From NCBI GenBank assembly GCA_034509425.1, contig JAVTVJ010000566.1, positions 1,660,953-1,724,952 of the forward strand: 64,000 bases of DNA, in the 5' to 3' direction. The notes under the pieces are model-generated. The model made no database searches. It was not told where the DNA came from and was given only the letters and a program-made list of their open reading frames with translations. The stretch comes from Eopsaltria australis. Its lineage: Eukaryota > Chordata > Aves > Passeriformes > Petroicidae. Shown here in pieces: positions 52,601 through 64,000 of this stretch (position 1 is its first letter; the number at the start of each line of letters is the position of its first letter). Both the position numbers and the translations under genes were made by a program.

Positions 52601-55084
52601 GCTGGCGAGATGGGACAGTGATGAACCCCAGGAAGCTCCAGGGAAGCTGAGCTGGGAGATTTGGGGGGAATTCAGTCAGGTTTGGGGTTGTTTTTCACAG
52701 CTCCACACTGAGCTGATTCTCACAGCTTTATCCTGGCACGTGGGCATGGCATGAACCAGCAAGGCAGGATGCTCCAAACTCGATTTTGGCACTCAGGGCT
52801 GCCTGTCTACAGAGGTGGCTGTTAGCAGCCTGGCTTTTGTAGCCAGGGGAAACATTTCCTGCAGATTGCAGCCACCTTTCCCAGCAGATGCTCAAGTCCC
52901 AGCTCCTGCATCCCTTGGCTGCAGCTCTGATGTGCAGGAGAAAGGAGCAGCCTCGTGGAAATCACACAGCAGCAGGACACCTTTAACTGCCCTGCTGGGA
53001 TCTCAGAGCCCTGGGGATTTAAGCATCCTCAGAGAAAAGTTTGGATGGATGGAACAGAGAAATTATTTTCCTTAATTCACTCACAAACACAGAACTGCAC
53101 TGATCCGGTTCTAGACTGATTTGAACTCCTCTGACAGAACTGAATCTTGTGAAAATGTAAAAATAATAAATCAATAAAGAAGCGTATCATGAATTTGAGC
53201 ATTTTCAGTGGCCTTTCAGACAGTGGTTCCTTCAGTTGAATTAGGAGGAAGGAATGATTATCAAATATATTGGGTTTTTTTTAATCTCAGTACATAAGAA
53301 CATCGACTCCTGTAATGCAATCTGGTATTTTCTCAGGAATAAAATTGCTGCAAGAATCCCACCCACCCATCCACCCCCACAGCATCACCCACCCCTCACA
53401 GTGCAGGGTGGAAACTCTGGTGGGATGAGTTAATTTGGGCACAGGAGGAGCTGAAATGGCCACTGCACATCCCCTGCTGTGAATTAACTGCAGGGACTGG
53501 GTGAATTTCCCAATTCTGGCTGCTCCACACAGGCTTCAATCTCTACCTATTTAATATTTCAGTATCTATTTATTTATTTATTCTGTGAACTGAATACCTT
53601 CAAAAGGGACACAAAACTGTCCCAAGGGTCTCCTGCCTACCCTGTGTTTTCACACAAAGAACTGGAGCTGTCTCCAGTCCACATATAAAATTTAAATATT
53701 AAAATTATTTAAATGCTTTTCACAACTAACACAGCCCCAACAAAGCCATTTATCATGCATTAAATGGCTTTCTCAGGACAGCAACCATGCATTTTTGTAT
53801 TCACCAATATATGATATATAATATATCAATAATAAATCCACGTTTTGAAACAACAAAACAAGATTTAGAAATGTACATCCAACTTTAATGTATAATCTGG
53901 AGAGCAGAGCTCCTCCTGCATCTTGAAAACTTTGATTAAACAGCGATCACAATCTTCCCTCAGATAAAATATATGTGTGTGTGTGTGTAAATATTTATGT
54001 GTATCATTTCCAAATCAAAGCCTTGCACTCCTTGTGGATGTCATCTGCTGGCACTGGGAGCTGATCCCAGCAGCCCAGAATGCAGCCTGGCAGGAATTCC
54101 TCTCCTGCTCATGAAGGCCTGTCTAATTGCCCTGGGTTTTCTCCCTTTTGAACTGGCTCCCTACCCTGTAATTTCTCCTGCTATCTGCCCAGAGGTAAAT
54201 GAAGTCTCTGGTACACCCAAGGAATTCCTCCTCTGCTGCAGGTGACTCCAAGACTGGGAGCTGCCATCACCAAGGAGGGATGAATTTCCACCTAGCCAGG
54301 TTCCAGTAACACCCCCAGGCAGGAGGGATCTCTCCTGCTTCCATTTCTGCTCTGTTGATGAGCTCTGGGGAGAAGAACAGCAAAGCCTCCTCCTCTGAGC
54401 TCCAGCACAGGACTGAAACTGGGAGAGATTCTGATCATTGAGCAAGTATTGACTTGATTTAATAAGGCAAGAAGTGAGTGATTGCAGTTGCTGCTGCTGC
54501 TGAGCAATTCAGCACCTCCAGCCTGACACACTTTTTGTTCCCCATTTTTGCAAAACCAGGGCTGTTCCTGCATTTGGCACTTTCAGGCAAAGGCATTGCC
54601 ATGAATCCGCCACTGCCTCAATTTGAAAAGATTTGCTGTTAATTAGCAGCTGGTTGAGGCCAGTGCCATGGAAAAGTGGGGAGGAGGCTGCAGGATGAAA
54701 TGCAGATCAGCACGGAGTGACACTGGGTCTGTGGCAACCAAAAAAGGGCTGAAATATGAAAATACAAACTCCTCTCCTTCTTCTCACTGTGAGAAACACC
54801 CTTCTCCCTGCTGGCATCCTGCTACCAAACCCCTTCTTTCACTGTGGCCTCATTCCACGTGTGACACCAGGAAAATAATCCATCCCAAGCACCTGGAGTT
54901 TTGGGATGCACAAAGGATTCCTAAAGGAAGGACAGGATTTATAACAAAGTCTGGGACAGCCTTTAGCCACACAGCAGCACTGCTCTCTCTGCCTCAACAT
55001 TCATCTTCTGCACCCAAAGCTGTTCTGTGCCTTTTAGTGCTCAGAACTGCAAAGTTCATTTCAAATCCACTACGGATTCCTAAC
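49629..55084. other. No gene recognised
   Basis: Non-coding DNA with chance frames up to about 130 codons, including one of 133 codons on the minus strand at 49705-50106 with no recognised domain. A short (TG)n run lies at 53973-53988 and an AT palindromic stretch near 53808-53830. Confidence 0.55.
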
Positions 55085-55125
55085 AAAAAAAAAAAAAAAA
55101 GAAAAAAAAAAAAAAAAAGAAAAAT
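55085..55125. repeat. Poly-A tract with two G interruptions
   Basis: A-run of about 40 bases. It may be the tail of a retroposed sequence lying to its left, but no target-site duplication or source transcript is recognised. It encodes the Lys-rich end of a chance 170-codon frame that starts at 54668. Confidence 0.85.
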
Positions 55126-58100
55126 CATTTTCTATATGAAAGCTATGGGGGGATACTCAAGTTTTAACCAGCTGGTTTAGGTATTGGTGAATTGATGGAC
55201 AAACAGATTGTAAATTCAAGTAAAACAGTGAAATTATTCCACATGGATGTGAGATGTGAAATAAGAAAAAATAATCCAGTCTGTGGGGTGATTTTGTGTG
55301 TGTGGTGCTTCCATCAGCACTGGGACAGTGGGAGGAGAGGTTGGAGGGGTGTGGAGACATTTCACAAAAGCATAAACAACCCACAGGTGCAGCTAAAAAT
55401 ACTCTGCTTCCAATTCAGCCAACAAGTTAAAAATGCCAGTGAAGCCCCAGAGTGTGAACCTGTCAGCATTTAGCAAAAATGTTTATTCTCCTTTTCCATT
55501 AATACAATTTCTTCAATAATTATTTCAATAATTACTGTAAGAGTTGGAGAGCTGGGGCTTGGCTCCTATAGAGTGCTTCAGCTTTTAGATTATTTTGTTT
55601 TTCTTCTCCACCTCTGTGTACACAGATTTATTTGTATGCAAACAATATTTGTGCAGGTGCCTACCTGGGCTTTGGGGCAGGCGATGCCAGGGCTTGCCAA
55701 AACTTTGCATTTTTTGTTTTCCTTTTCTTGAGCAAACAATCATTTCACATACCAGAGTGTTTTGGGCACCAGAGGGATGCATTCTGTATAAAAGTCCACA
55801 TTCTTTATGGAACTATTTATACTTTCTTCTGGCTAAGGGGACAAGATAGGCTAGAATAAAACCTTGTGACAGAATTCTGGAATCTTTCTCTGGAGCCTCC
55901 AAAATAAAATGATTTCTCTCTTCACTTCCTGCTGGCTGATACACTCCAGGGGAACGAAATATTTGAGGCAAGGAGAAAAGAGTGATGATTCCTGTTGGAA
56001 ATATTCAGAGGGGGTGAGTTAAGGACCCTCAGACCTGAGGTTTTTTAAGCAGGGACTTCTGGACACCTTGTGGGATTAAAATGAGCAAGTCTTAAACCTG
56101 AGTGTCAAACTGAATATGCTGGTATTAAACTCATTAAACCATCCTGAGTATCAAAATGAACAAGTATTTAATTAAGCTTCCAGGGCACTCTGATTAAAAA
56201 TGAAATAAGCCCAAACACATCTTTTTGGGGGAGAAATATGTAACTAGAAGAGAGTTTTGTGCAGGGACAGAGGGAATTTTGGAGTGAATGCTGCTCCATC
56301 CTTGAGCTTTGCTGGCAGCTCTGCTCCTCTCTGGGGCTTTCCCAGGAGTGATGTGGAATCTCTGTGCTCAGGAGGGAAAAAACAGCAATATTCTCCTGTT
56401 CCCCCAATCAGAGGAAGGAGCACAGAGCACCCCAGCAAAGGCACAATCCAAACCAGAGGAATGTGCAGAAAATGGGAAAAATGTCACATTTGGGCATCAG
56501 AAATGAAGGAAACAGCGACCACATCAATGCAAGAGAGCCCAGACTCAGCAGGAGCTGAGGGAGTGCTGACTTCACCAGGGTAAGCAGGCTAGAGAGCCTG
56601 CATTAATTAACTACATTAATAAACAACATTAATCCAATGTACAATGCCCAAAACACTCATCCCAACCTTTCTGCTTCAGGTTTTGAGGAAGTATAAGGGA
56701 AATATGAAAGGAAATACAGAGTGCCTTGGGAGCTTAGAGGGGAAAATACAACATAACATTTGGAAGAAAAACTTAAAACACCTCAATTTTGTTATTCCTT
56801 CTCCCCCAGCCTGATTAATGGTAATTAATTATTAAGGATTTGGATTGGGAATATAACTTGACATCACATTTAACTTGTAAACTCCTCTTTCCAAGCAGAG
56901 GACAAAGGGTGCTCCAATGTCCAACACAAGCAGGTGTCTCTGCCAAGAAAAAGGACACTGGGCAAAGGGGTTCTCATGGCTGTTGTTTGGCACAGGTCTG
57001 TGTTTGTAAAAAAACCTCCTTTTCCAGTCATTTGGGTGGGGAGTTTTTATGGAACAAGCTTGATTAGGTTGCTTTCCTGAGGAGGGGAAGGTTCTGTCAT
57101 GGTTCAGTCTATCTCCTGCTCCAAATTTCAGGCATATTTGACACATGAGTCAAGGCCTCAGGAATAATTAATTTTCTGAAGTTTCTTGGAAGTCAGCAGC
57201 TGAAGGCAGAAAAAGAAACCAAGTTCATTCCTCAGCTGAAGGGAAGAAAGAACTCAGGCACCAAATACTGCTGCTTATGCAGCAGGCTGGGATGTGCCCC
57301 TGTACCTAAGGCTGAATTAGCCCAGCACGTGAGGGGTTTGCCCTCTGAAATGAGAACCACAGCTCAGACATCCTTATTTATCATAGCACAGGTGCTTCAG
57401 GGATGAAACCTTATAAATCTGTGGTGAAAGTGGTTTAATCTTACTGTTTGTGGAGCAATGGGGTTTTTTTTCCCTTGAAAACAGAACTCAGCCAGCTCAG
57501 TCTCCTTTTTCTTAAAAAAGCAAAAAAAGCATGGAATACTCAACAAACTGTACCAAAGATGAGGCACAAAGTAATTAAAATCCTGGGAAATACTCACAAC
57601 ATTCTGGTCCTCGGCTATTTCACCATGGAATGAATGGGCAAGGGTGGGGAATCACCTCTGCTCATCCTCACCTCCCTCAGCTCACTTGGATTTCCCCAGG
57701 CTGGAGAGAATGAAAATGCACTTGAGCAGCTCCACTCCCAACCTGTTGACTCTGATTTTGCTGAGGAATAATAGCAGTGCAGTGATATAACTGCAGGAAC
57801 CCATCCAAAATCATCAAAAGGCTCCATTTTTATTTTTTTCCCTTCTATCTGTATCATTCCCATTTGTTGCTCACAGCCTGAATTCCTCAGATAACTTTGC
57901 TGCAGACTTGAGTTTTGCTGCAGATATGGAAAACTGCCTGGAAGTTTTGTTCTTTGTTTGTTCTGGCTGCTTTCCAGCCTCAGGAACACTCAGGATGCAA
58001 CACATCCAACTTGCTCCAGCAACCATTCTGTAAAATACAGCAAAAAAACAAAGGATCCTGTGCAAAATTAGCTGCTTAATTAATGACTTCGGGAAGCAGT

Positions 58101-58753
58101 AAAAGTGAGGTTTTTGGAGGGCTCATTCTGATTCTGCTGGAGAGGTGAGGTGAGCCTAAAATGCATCAATAGAGGGCTAATCCTGAGGTCAGTAAACATA
58201 TTTTCAGTTAATAGTGGGGGTTTTCTATCCCATAGCCAGAGGATTTTGGTAGCTCTGACAACCTGGGCACACCTTGAAGCTGTTCCCAGCACCTGCTGCT
58301 AGAAAATTAATGGGGAGACACCTGGGTTGTTGCAGGCAGCTCTTTGAACAAAAACTGAGCTGATTTCTGTGGAACAGAGCTTCAGCCAAGAGGAAAAGTC
58401 CTCAATAAAAAATGGAGCTGCAAGCAGCTCATAAAGAAAATAAACCAGGTTTGGAAGCTGCCTGAGAATGTGGCACAGATGATCTGAACGTGACACTGCA
58501 CATCCCAGGGCTGGAGATAACCCTGCCCAACGCTCCCAGGCTGGGATTTGGGATGTCTGTGCAGGGCCAGGAGATGCACTGGATGATGCTGGGAGTCCCT
58601 CCTGACTCAGGATGTTCTGTGATCCCATGAAAAACACCTGAGCAGTTTCCAACACCCACCCAACGCCAGCAGGACATCAGCTCCAGCTTCCTTCTGAAAG
58701 AGCTGCTGTTCTTGGGGTGAAGAACCAAACAGCACACCAGGGCAAGGTGCTGG
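55126..58753. other. No gene recognised
   Basis: Non-coding DNA. No exon chain, RNA gene or clear element is recognised on either strand. Confidence 0.55.
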
Positions 58754-59112
58754 TATTGAGTATTTCATATTTCCTTGGCAAAGATGGCAATGAGTATTTC
58801 ATATTTGCAAATATTTCACATTTTCTCACCTCACTGGGAGCAGTTCTGCCAGCTCTCCCTGGTGCCACCTCACACAGAGGCGGGAGTTATTCTGCCCTCA
58901 GTGCTCTGCTGTGGCACAAGCTGTGTAAAATCACACCTGATGCACCCTCCTGTGTCCTCATCCTCTCACTTTTCAGGTATTCTTTGTATCACATTTCCTC
59001 CTGGTCCTGCTCATTCCTGATGAACCCTTCATTTTCTTTGTCCTAATTAGCAAACCCCTAAAAGGAACCACAGGAAAAGTGATATTATTTACCCTCTGAA
59101 TATCAGAGCTCA
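58754..59112. repeat. 360-bp duplicated segment, copy A
   Basis: Near-identical to 61614-61986 in the same orientation. It begins with two 34-bp units around gagtatttcatattt, then runs through ctcacctcactggg, gctgtgtaaaatcacacct and gatgaacccttcattttctt. A frame (58717-59046) runs through it in step with the frame in copy B, but the differences between the copies are mostly amino-acid changing, which argues against coding. Confidence 0.95.
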
Positions 59113-59139
59113 TCCCTGCTGCAGACCAGGCTTTGCAAT

Positions 59140-59243
59140 TCCTGAGCTGCACAGCCAGGCTGAGCTCTCAGTGAGGAGCAAAGATGACCCTAAAGGTCTT
59201 TTCCAACCTGTTTCATTCTGTGGTTCTGTGATTCTGTGATTCC
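59140..59243 (+). mobile_element. CR1 LINE, 3' end fragment
   Basis: The stretch aaaggtcttttccaacctgt followed by ttctgtggttctgtgattct gives the typical 3' end of avian CR1: a short conserved tail followed by 8-bp repeats of the ATTCTGTG type. The body is truncated, as in most CR1 copies. No reverse transcriptase sequence remains. Confidence 0.75.
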
Positions 59244-61570
59244 CAGCACTCACAAAATGCTCAGGAGAGCCAGGATTAAACTGTGGCACACTTGGAAAAA
59301 CGCAGGATTTAATGCACATTAATCTCAGCCATCATTTGGAAACTCCTGACCTGCAGGCGAGGTGCAGATGGACTCTGGGAGCCCCAGGACTGTGTGGATA
59401 GAAATTCATTCTTATGCAAACACTCAGCTGCTTTTAAACCTCCCTTTCACACCCCTCTTCGTTTCAAAGCATCCAAAAGGGAGGCAGAAATAAGCTCCTG
59501 CAAAGAGACTTTGGTTAAATCTAGGAAGGGTTTTTGCAGACAAGTCTGGAAGGCTGGAACAGAAAGGTGCTGCTCCAGGAAAGGGCAGCCACACTTCAAA
59601 ATACAGCTTTGGACCTGGTAAACATTAACCCCTGTGCTGTTCTAATATTTAAATAGAAAACAACAGTTTCAAAGATTATTAGATTATGATTTTTCCCTCA
59701 GAAAAGGTGGAAATTTCCACCAAATCCTCCGTACAAAATTCATAACCCTCCCCTTAGAAACAGCACTGGGGCTTTTCCATCTGATTGCAGGCTAATTAAT
59801 TTCACCTTTGGGAGCAGGTTCGGTGAGTATTTAATCCTGAGCCTTTAGTCTGGATTCACAGATCCATTATTCACCTTCCAGACGACTAAAAACACTGCAA
59901 AAGCTGTGAAAAGCCCATTTCCCCTCCCTGGCACTCACCAGAACCAGCCAGTCCAGGGGCACCATCCGAGGGGGTTTGGATCCAAGGAAAATCCAAAGGA
60001 GACTGAGCCAGGTGCACCTGGGGTTAGGAGTTCTCACCAGGGATGGTTCTGCTTCCCCAAAAAGCTCCAATGAATTCTTTGTGCCAGCACAAACACCTGA
60101 ACCCTGCGGGGTCACACAGGTGACAGGGCTAAAAAAAGGCAAGCCCAGAGGCTGAATTTAAGCCGCCCCAAAATGTTGGTGTTTTTTCCTCCCGGGGCTG
60201 TTCTTCCAGCTTTCCCTACAGCTTTCCTGGAATTTTTATATCCCGCTCACTTTGGGGTTTGTGCTTTTGGATTCTTTTATTTTTAGCTGCAGAGCCTGCC
60301 TGACGCCAGCAGATGTAACTGGATCCGAGTCCCTGCGAGCCAGGAATTGCAGCCACGGTCAGCACAGAGCACAAAGCCTAGCTCTGGGCAGAACCTGGAT
60401 CCTGCATTTATGCCCTGGATTGGGATAAAGGCACGGGGGATCCATCAGAATGGAGAGAAGAGCTGGGAAAGGTCGGGGGTAAGCAAAGAGAGAACAAAGA
60501 TGCAAAGAGGTCTGTCCTGCAGATCTGGGTGAGCTGGCTTTCAAAAGCAAGAATTCACCAAAAAAACTGAAACATTTCACTCCAGTAACCTGGTAACACA
60601 GAGCAGGCTGCTGCAGAAAGGGCTGCACTCAGCAAGGTTGGCTTGGGTGGATAAATAAGAATAAAATGCTGGGCAGCAGGGCCCTGCTGGCAGCCGCCTC
60701 CCGGGGCACATCTGCCAGGTTATGATGTTTGACACTCACAGAACTGCAGCTCCCAGGTCTGTGCAGGATAAACCAGAGCCACATCTCCCACCCAGTTCTC
60801 AGGTTCTCACCTCTCCCTTCCACGTTGCACAACTGGAATAAACCTGGCTCAATCCCCTTGCCTGAACTTACTTTTCAGTTTTCTGTCCTGGCCCCGTGGC
60901 AGAGAACAGAGTGAAGGATTGCAAATTCATCAGACTGAGAAATTCATCCTGACTATTCTGGGAGCTGCAGCCACAGCAACGTGTCCAGAGCAGAGTGTGC
61001 GTGCCCCAGGGAAGAAGAAAGCAGTGTGTGGAGGCATTTTACTCCCCAGAGGTGGCACGGTGAGTCAGCAGCAGAGCCTGGGCTGCATGGAGTGTTCAGC
61101 CCATCCTGAGTGCAGCTCTCTGCTCCTGTTCAGTCTCCAGGGAATGAAGTCCATAAAGCTGGGAATGCTCCACTGTTTGGCTCTGTTCTGGCAGGGCTCC
61201 GTGTTTGCTGCCAGGAAAAGGTGGAAATCAAGGAAAACAAAGAGCACTGGGCTTGCTGTGGAAGCAGGGACAGCACCAGCTCCAGGTGAGAGGCAGGAAT
61301 GCTGGACTGCCAGGATGAATTTCCTGGGTATCCAGAGTGTGTGTGACTCTGGTATTGCCTGAAAATGAGCTTTTTACAAGGCAGCTTCTCTGCTCTTTCA
61401 TAAGTGAATGCAGAGTAAAATCTCTGAAAGCAGAGATCTCAACAGAGCAACTCTGACCTGTACATTTTCTCTACTGCATAAAGAAGGTGATGGTTTTTTT
61501 TTTTTTAAATTCCTGCCATATTTACAACTGGTTTGGGCAAAATTAAGTAACCTGAGCGTGTTTCCTAGGT
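59244..61570. other. No gene recognised
   Basis: Non-coding DNA with chance frames up to 147 codons (60919-61362 plus). No family is recognised. Confidence 0.5.
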
Positions 61571-61986
61571 AAGGATGGCATTGAGAATTTCATATTTCCT
61601 GGGTAAGGATGGCATTGAATATTTCATATTTCCTTGGCAAAGATGGCATTGAGTATTTCATATTTGCAAATATTTCATATTTTCTCACCTCACTGGAAGC
61701 AGTTCTGCCAGCTCTCCCTGGTGCCACCTCACATAGAGGCAGGAATTATTCTGCCCTCACTGCTCTGCTGTGGCACAAGCTGTGTAAAATCACACCTCAT
61801 GCACCCTCCTGTGTCCTCATCCTCTCACTTTTCAGGTGCTCTTTGCATCCCATTTCCTCTTGGTTCTCCTTGGTCCAGCTCATTCCTGATGAACCCTTCA
61901 TTTTCTTTGTCCCAATCAGCAAACTCCTAAAAGGCACCACGAGAAAAGTGACATTATTTACCCTCAGTGCTGAAATCAGAGCTCAG
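61571..61986. repeat. 360-bp duplicated segment, copy B, with 34-bp tandem units
   Basis: The alignable copy starts at 61614. It is preceded by and partly built of 34-bp units starting at 61571, 61605 and 61639 (aaggatggcattga and similar), three where copy A has two. The rest matches copy A at roughly 90 percent by eye, with a small insertion around ggttctccttggtcc. Confidence 0.95.
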
Positions 61987-62249
61987 GAGCTGCTGCTGCC
62001 ACTGTGATGCTGCAGTGCCTCATCACATCAAGCACAGCTGAAGTGAAAAACTTGCCAGTCTTTCATCTTGATGCAGATTTTCCATAGAATTGTTCTTCTC
62101 ATCCAGATTTTTCCTCAAGTGACCCCAAGCCTTCGCTTTCCCTTCCTGCTGCTGGCTGGCAGCCTGAAACACCTCCTGGAAAGTGCTTCAGATTCAGGCT
62201 CAGTGATGAGTCAAAAATTGGCAATTTGCCCTCATCCCATTGCCTTGCT

Positions 62250-62341
62250 CTTTTTTTTTTTTTTAAGGAGTAGAACAGTGATGGGGTTTTTTTTTAAGGG
62301 GTGGAAGAGTGATGGGTTTTTTTAAAGGGTAGAACAGTGAC
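62250..62341. repeat. T-rich tandem repeat, three copies
   Basis: Three units of a T-run followed by aagg, g(a/g)gtagaacagtgatggg or close variants, with periods of about 31-37 bp because the T-runs differ in length. Confidence 0.85.
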
Positions 62342-62579
62342 AGTGATTTGTTAAGGGAATTTCTGATCTGCTGTTTAATTTTTCTGGGTTCTGACATTCT
62401 GGATGCACACAGATTCTGCCAGGCAGGATGAGCTGACACAGCAGCTGGCACAGAGCTCTGGAGTATCACAACTGGCTCAGAAATCTCTCAGCTGGGCCCA
62501 CATGGCTTGGAGAAGGGGCTTGAGGGAGAAAATCCAGGGAGTGCTGAGAGAGGGCTGGTCCTGGGCAAGCGGGAGCAGC

Positions 62580-62812
62580 TCTGGGCTCTCCAGCACCAAG
62601 GAGCTCCTGAGGTGACCACAGCCCTGTCCAGCCTGGCCTTGGGCACTGCCAGGGATCCAGGGCAGCCACAGCTTCTCTGGGCACCTGTGCCAGGGCCTCC
62701 CCTCCCTCACAGGGAAGGATTTCTCCCTAAAATCCAATCTCAACCTATTCCCTTTCATTTTAAACCCATCCCCCTTTGTCCTGTCCCTCCTAGCCTGGTA
62801 AATAATCCTGCC
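62580..62812 (-). mobile_element. CR1 LINE fragment, reverse orientation
   Basis: On the minus strand the block gggtttaaaatgaaagggaa, then ttttagggagaaatccttcc, ctgtgagggaggggaggccctgg and gtgcccagagaagctgtgg follows the well-known 3' part of avian CR1. The 3' end is missing or diverged after gtggtcacc. No functional reverse transcriptase. Confidence 0.75.
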
Positions 62813-63095
62813 CCACTGTCGTGGGGTTACCTTGGTCGAGTTCTCCGGTGCAGAAGGAAGAAGGTCAACCCAGAAATGACGTGCCCAAAAGGAGGCATTA
62901 CAGTTTCCATCTCCAGAACTCATAAAACCAAGAGAGAACCTGAAGAAGCTCTCTTTTAGATTTGCAGCTGATTGAGAGAAGACATTTCTCTCTCCCCTCC
63001 ACGCCGTCTGCTGAGGTCCGGCCAAGCCACGCGGCCTGGGCTGCCGGCCGGGATGTGCAGAGCGGGAGGAGGGGGAGCCCGTGCTGTCCTTTCAG

Positions 63096-63128
63096 CCCAG
63101 CACGGCAGCTGAGGATGAGGAAAGCCAG
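63096..63128 (+). other. Weak candidate micro-exon in a small CpG-rich patch
   Basis: A 33-nt segment lies between a good acceptor (tgctgtcctttcag) and a good donor (CAG then gtgagc). It is open in one frame (PSTAAEDEESQ). It sits in a GC-richer patch at 62990-63260. No gene is recognised, and it could be chance. Confidence 0.2.
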
Positions 63129-63594
63129 GTGAGCATTGCTTGGCTCTGGTGTAGCCAAAAAAAAGCTTTGTTCTGTTGCCCCAGGCTGAGGGGACTCAGC
63201 TCAGCCAGCCCAGGCCCGGGAGAGGGCTCGGGCCGGGCCCCTGCGGCCCTGACACGGCTCGGATGGAGAGCGGCTCAGGCAGGCTCCTCTCCCTCAGCTC
63301 CAACGCTGGGAATGTCACCCCCAAACAGCACAGGCAGAGACAAATTAACCTTTTCAATATCAGGATGGGACCTGAAAACATCCGTTCTCCCCTACACTGA
63401 AAGAGAATGGATGAAGACACCTGTAAAAGGTACAACATAAAGACTCCAAGTTAATGAATGAAGCAAGGCCTGTATCCAGAGAGGGAGGAGATGAGGACTG
63501 CCTAAACTTTGAGGCTGAAACTTCTCTTGTAAAGACATGTTGATAAACTCGGCTATAATATACTCTGTAATATATGAACAATGGTCTAAAAGAG

Positions 63595-64000
63595 TGAAAA
63601 AGGGGGGATGTAATGTTCTAGCTACAGCCAGTGGACTAAGACTCCTGTGTAAAGATTCCTTGCCCCGGGAATAATAGAAGAAGACTTGTGTTGCCAATAA
63701 TGAGAAAAGGGGATTTCATTGCCGCTGTAATAGAAATGTTCATCCTCAAAAGAGTACCTCAGCGACCATCATATGCCCATTGTAGTGGTCCTGGGAAAGC
63801 TACTAAAGTGAGAGGGATTTTCCAGAACAAGCAGATCTTTTCCTTCTGGGCAGCTGTTTGTATTGAGGCTGAAAACCATAAGGACTGTATTTCTTATGGG
63901 GGAAATCAACATAGTAAAGCAAGAGAAAACTTCTCTCCCTACATGAACTGAGAAAAAGGCTATTCCAGAGGTGGTAAATTAACTAAAGGTCAAAGTGTTG
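63595..64000 (+). mobile_element. Possible 3' end of an endogenous retrovirus: polypurine tract and LTR start
   Basis: The run gaaaaaggggggatgtaatg has the form of a retroviral polypurine tract followed by an LTR beginning TG. The sequence to the right edge would then be U3. The other LTR end, TATA box and polyadenylation signal are not in the window, and the DNA to the left has no clear env coding, so the call is tentative. Confidence 0.4.

Noticed and set aside
54668..55180. 170-codon frame on the plus strand
   Set aside because: Ends in a Lys-rich tail encoded by a poly-A tract, with no domains. Taken as chance.
59860..60140. Possible minus-strand exon ending at a gtgagt donor near 59938
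   Set aside because: No matching acceptor of good quality and no recognisable protein. Probably a chance donor.
60919..61362. 147-codon frame on the plus strand
   Set aside because: No domain and no splice or promoter support.

Overview
The window is vertebrate nuclear DNA, most likely from a bird. It carries most of one gene, RAF1 (the C-RAF serine/threonine kinase), on the minus strand, plus about 32 kb of apparently non-coding DNA upstream of its promoter. The bird assignment rests on CR1-type LINE fragments with the typical avian 3' end (59.14-59.24 kb and 62.58-62.81 kb) and on RAF1 protein differences of the size expected for birds. The species cannot be named from the sequence.

Region 1 (1-15.4 kb) holds RAF1 coding exons 14 back to 2. 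Thirteen constitutive coding exons were placed by reading frame and GT-AG splice sites. Their lengths sum to 1536 nt, or 512 codons, from the start Met to the Met before the APE part of the kinase domain. Residue numbers match human RAF1 throughout. The last three coding exons and the 3' UTR lie beyond the left edge. Between exons 7 and 8 there is also a 60-nt in-frame cassette exon that matches the 20-residue insert of the muscle-enriched RAF1 isoform.

Region 2 (15.4-31.9 kb) is the 16.4-kb first intron. It contains a candidate 56-nt alternative 5' exon, a 171-bp tandem duplication and weak CR1-like remnants. Region 3 (31.3-32.5 kb) is a CpG island with the non-coding first exon, GC boxes, two YY1-type motifs in opposite orientations and upstream ATGs. 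One of these opens a frame that overlaps the whole of exon 2.

Region 4 (32.5-64 kb) shows no gene I can recognise. Its structure is repetitive: a pair of 115-bp direct repeats (40.3 and 41.4 kb), an 81-83-bp triple repeat (44.6-44.9 kb), AT-rich simple repeats (46.7-48.0 kb), a 570-bp CCTT tract between two LTR-like elements (48.2-49.6 kb), a 360-bp duplicated segment (58.75 and 61.6 kb), CR1 fragments, and a possible retroviral polypurine tract and LTR start at 63.6 kb. Long open frames in the CpG island and the CCTT tract are composition artefacts.

I found no clearly new multi-gene system. The best leads concern RAF1 regulation: the cassette exon, the overlapping upstream frame, a minisatellite with decoy splice donors beside exon 10, and direct repeats bracketing exons 2-4. 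The LTR/CCTT complex is also worth a look.
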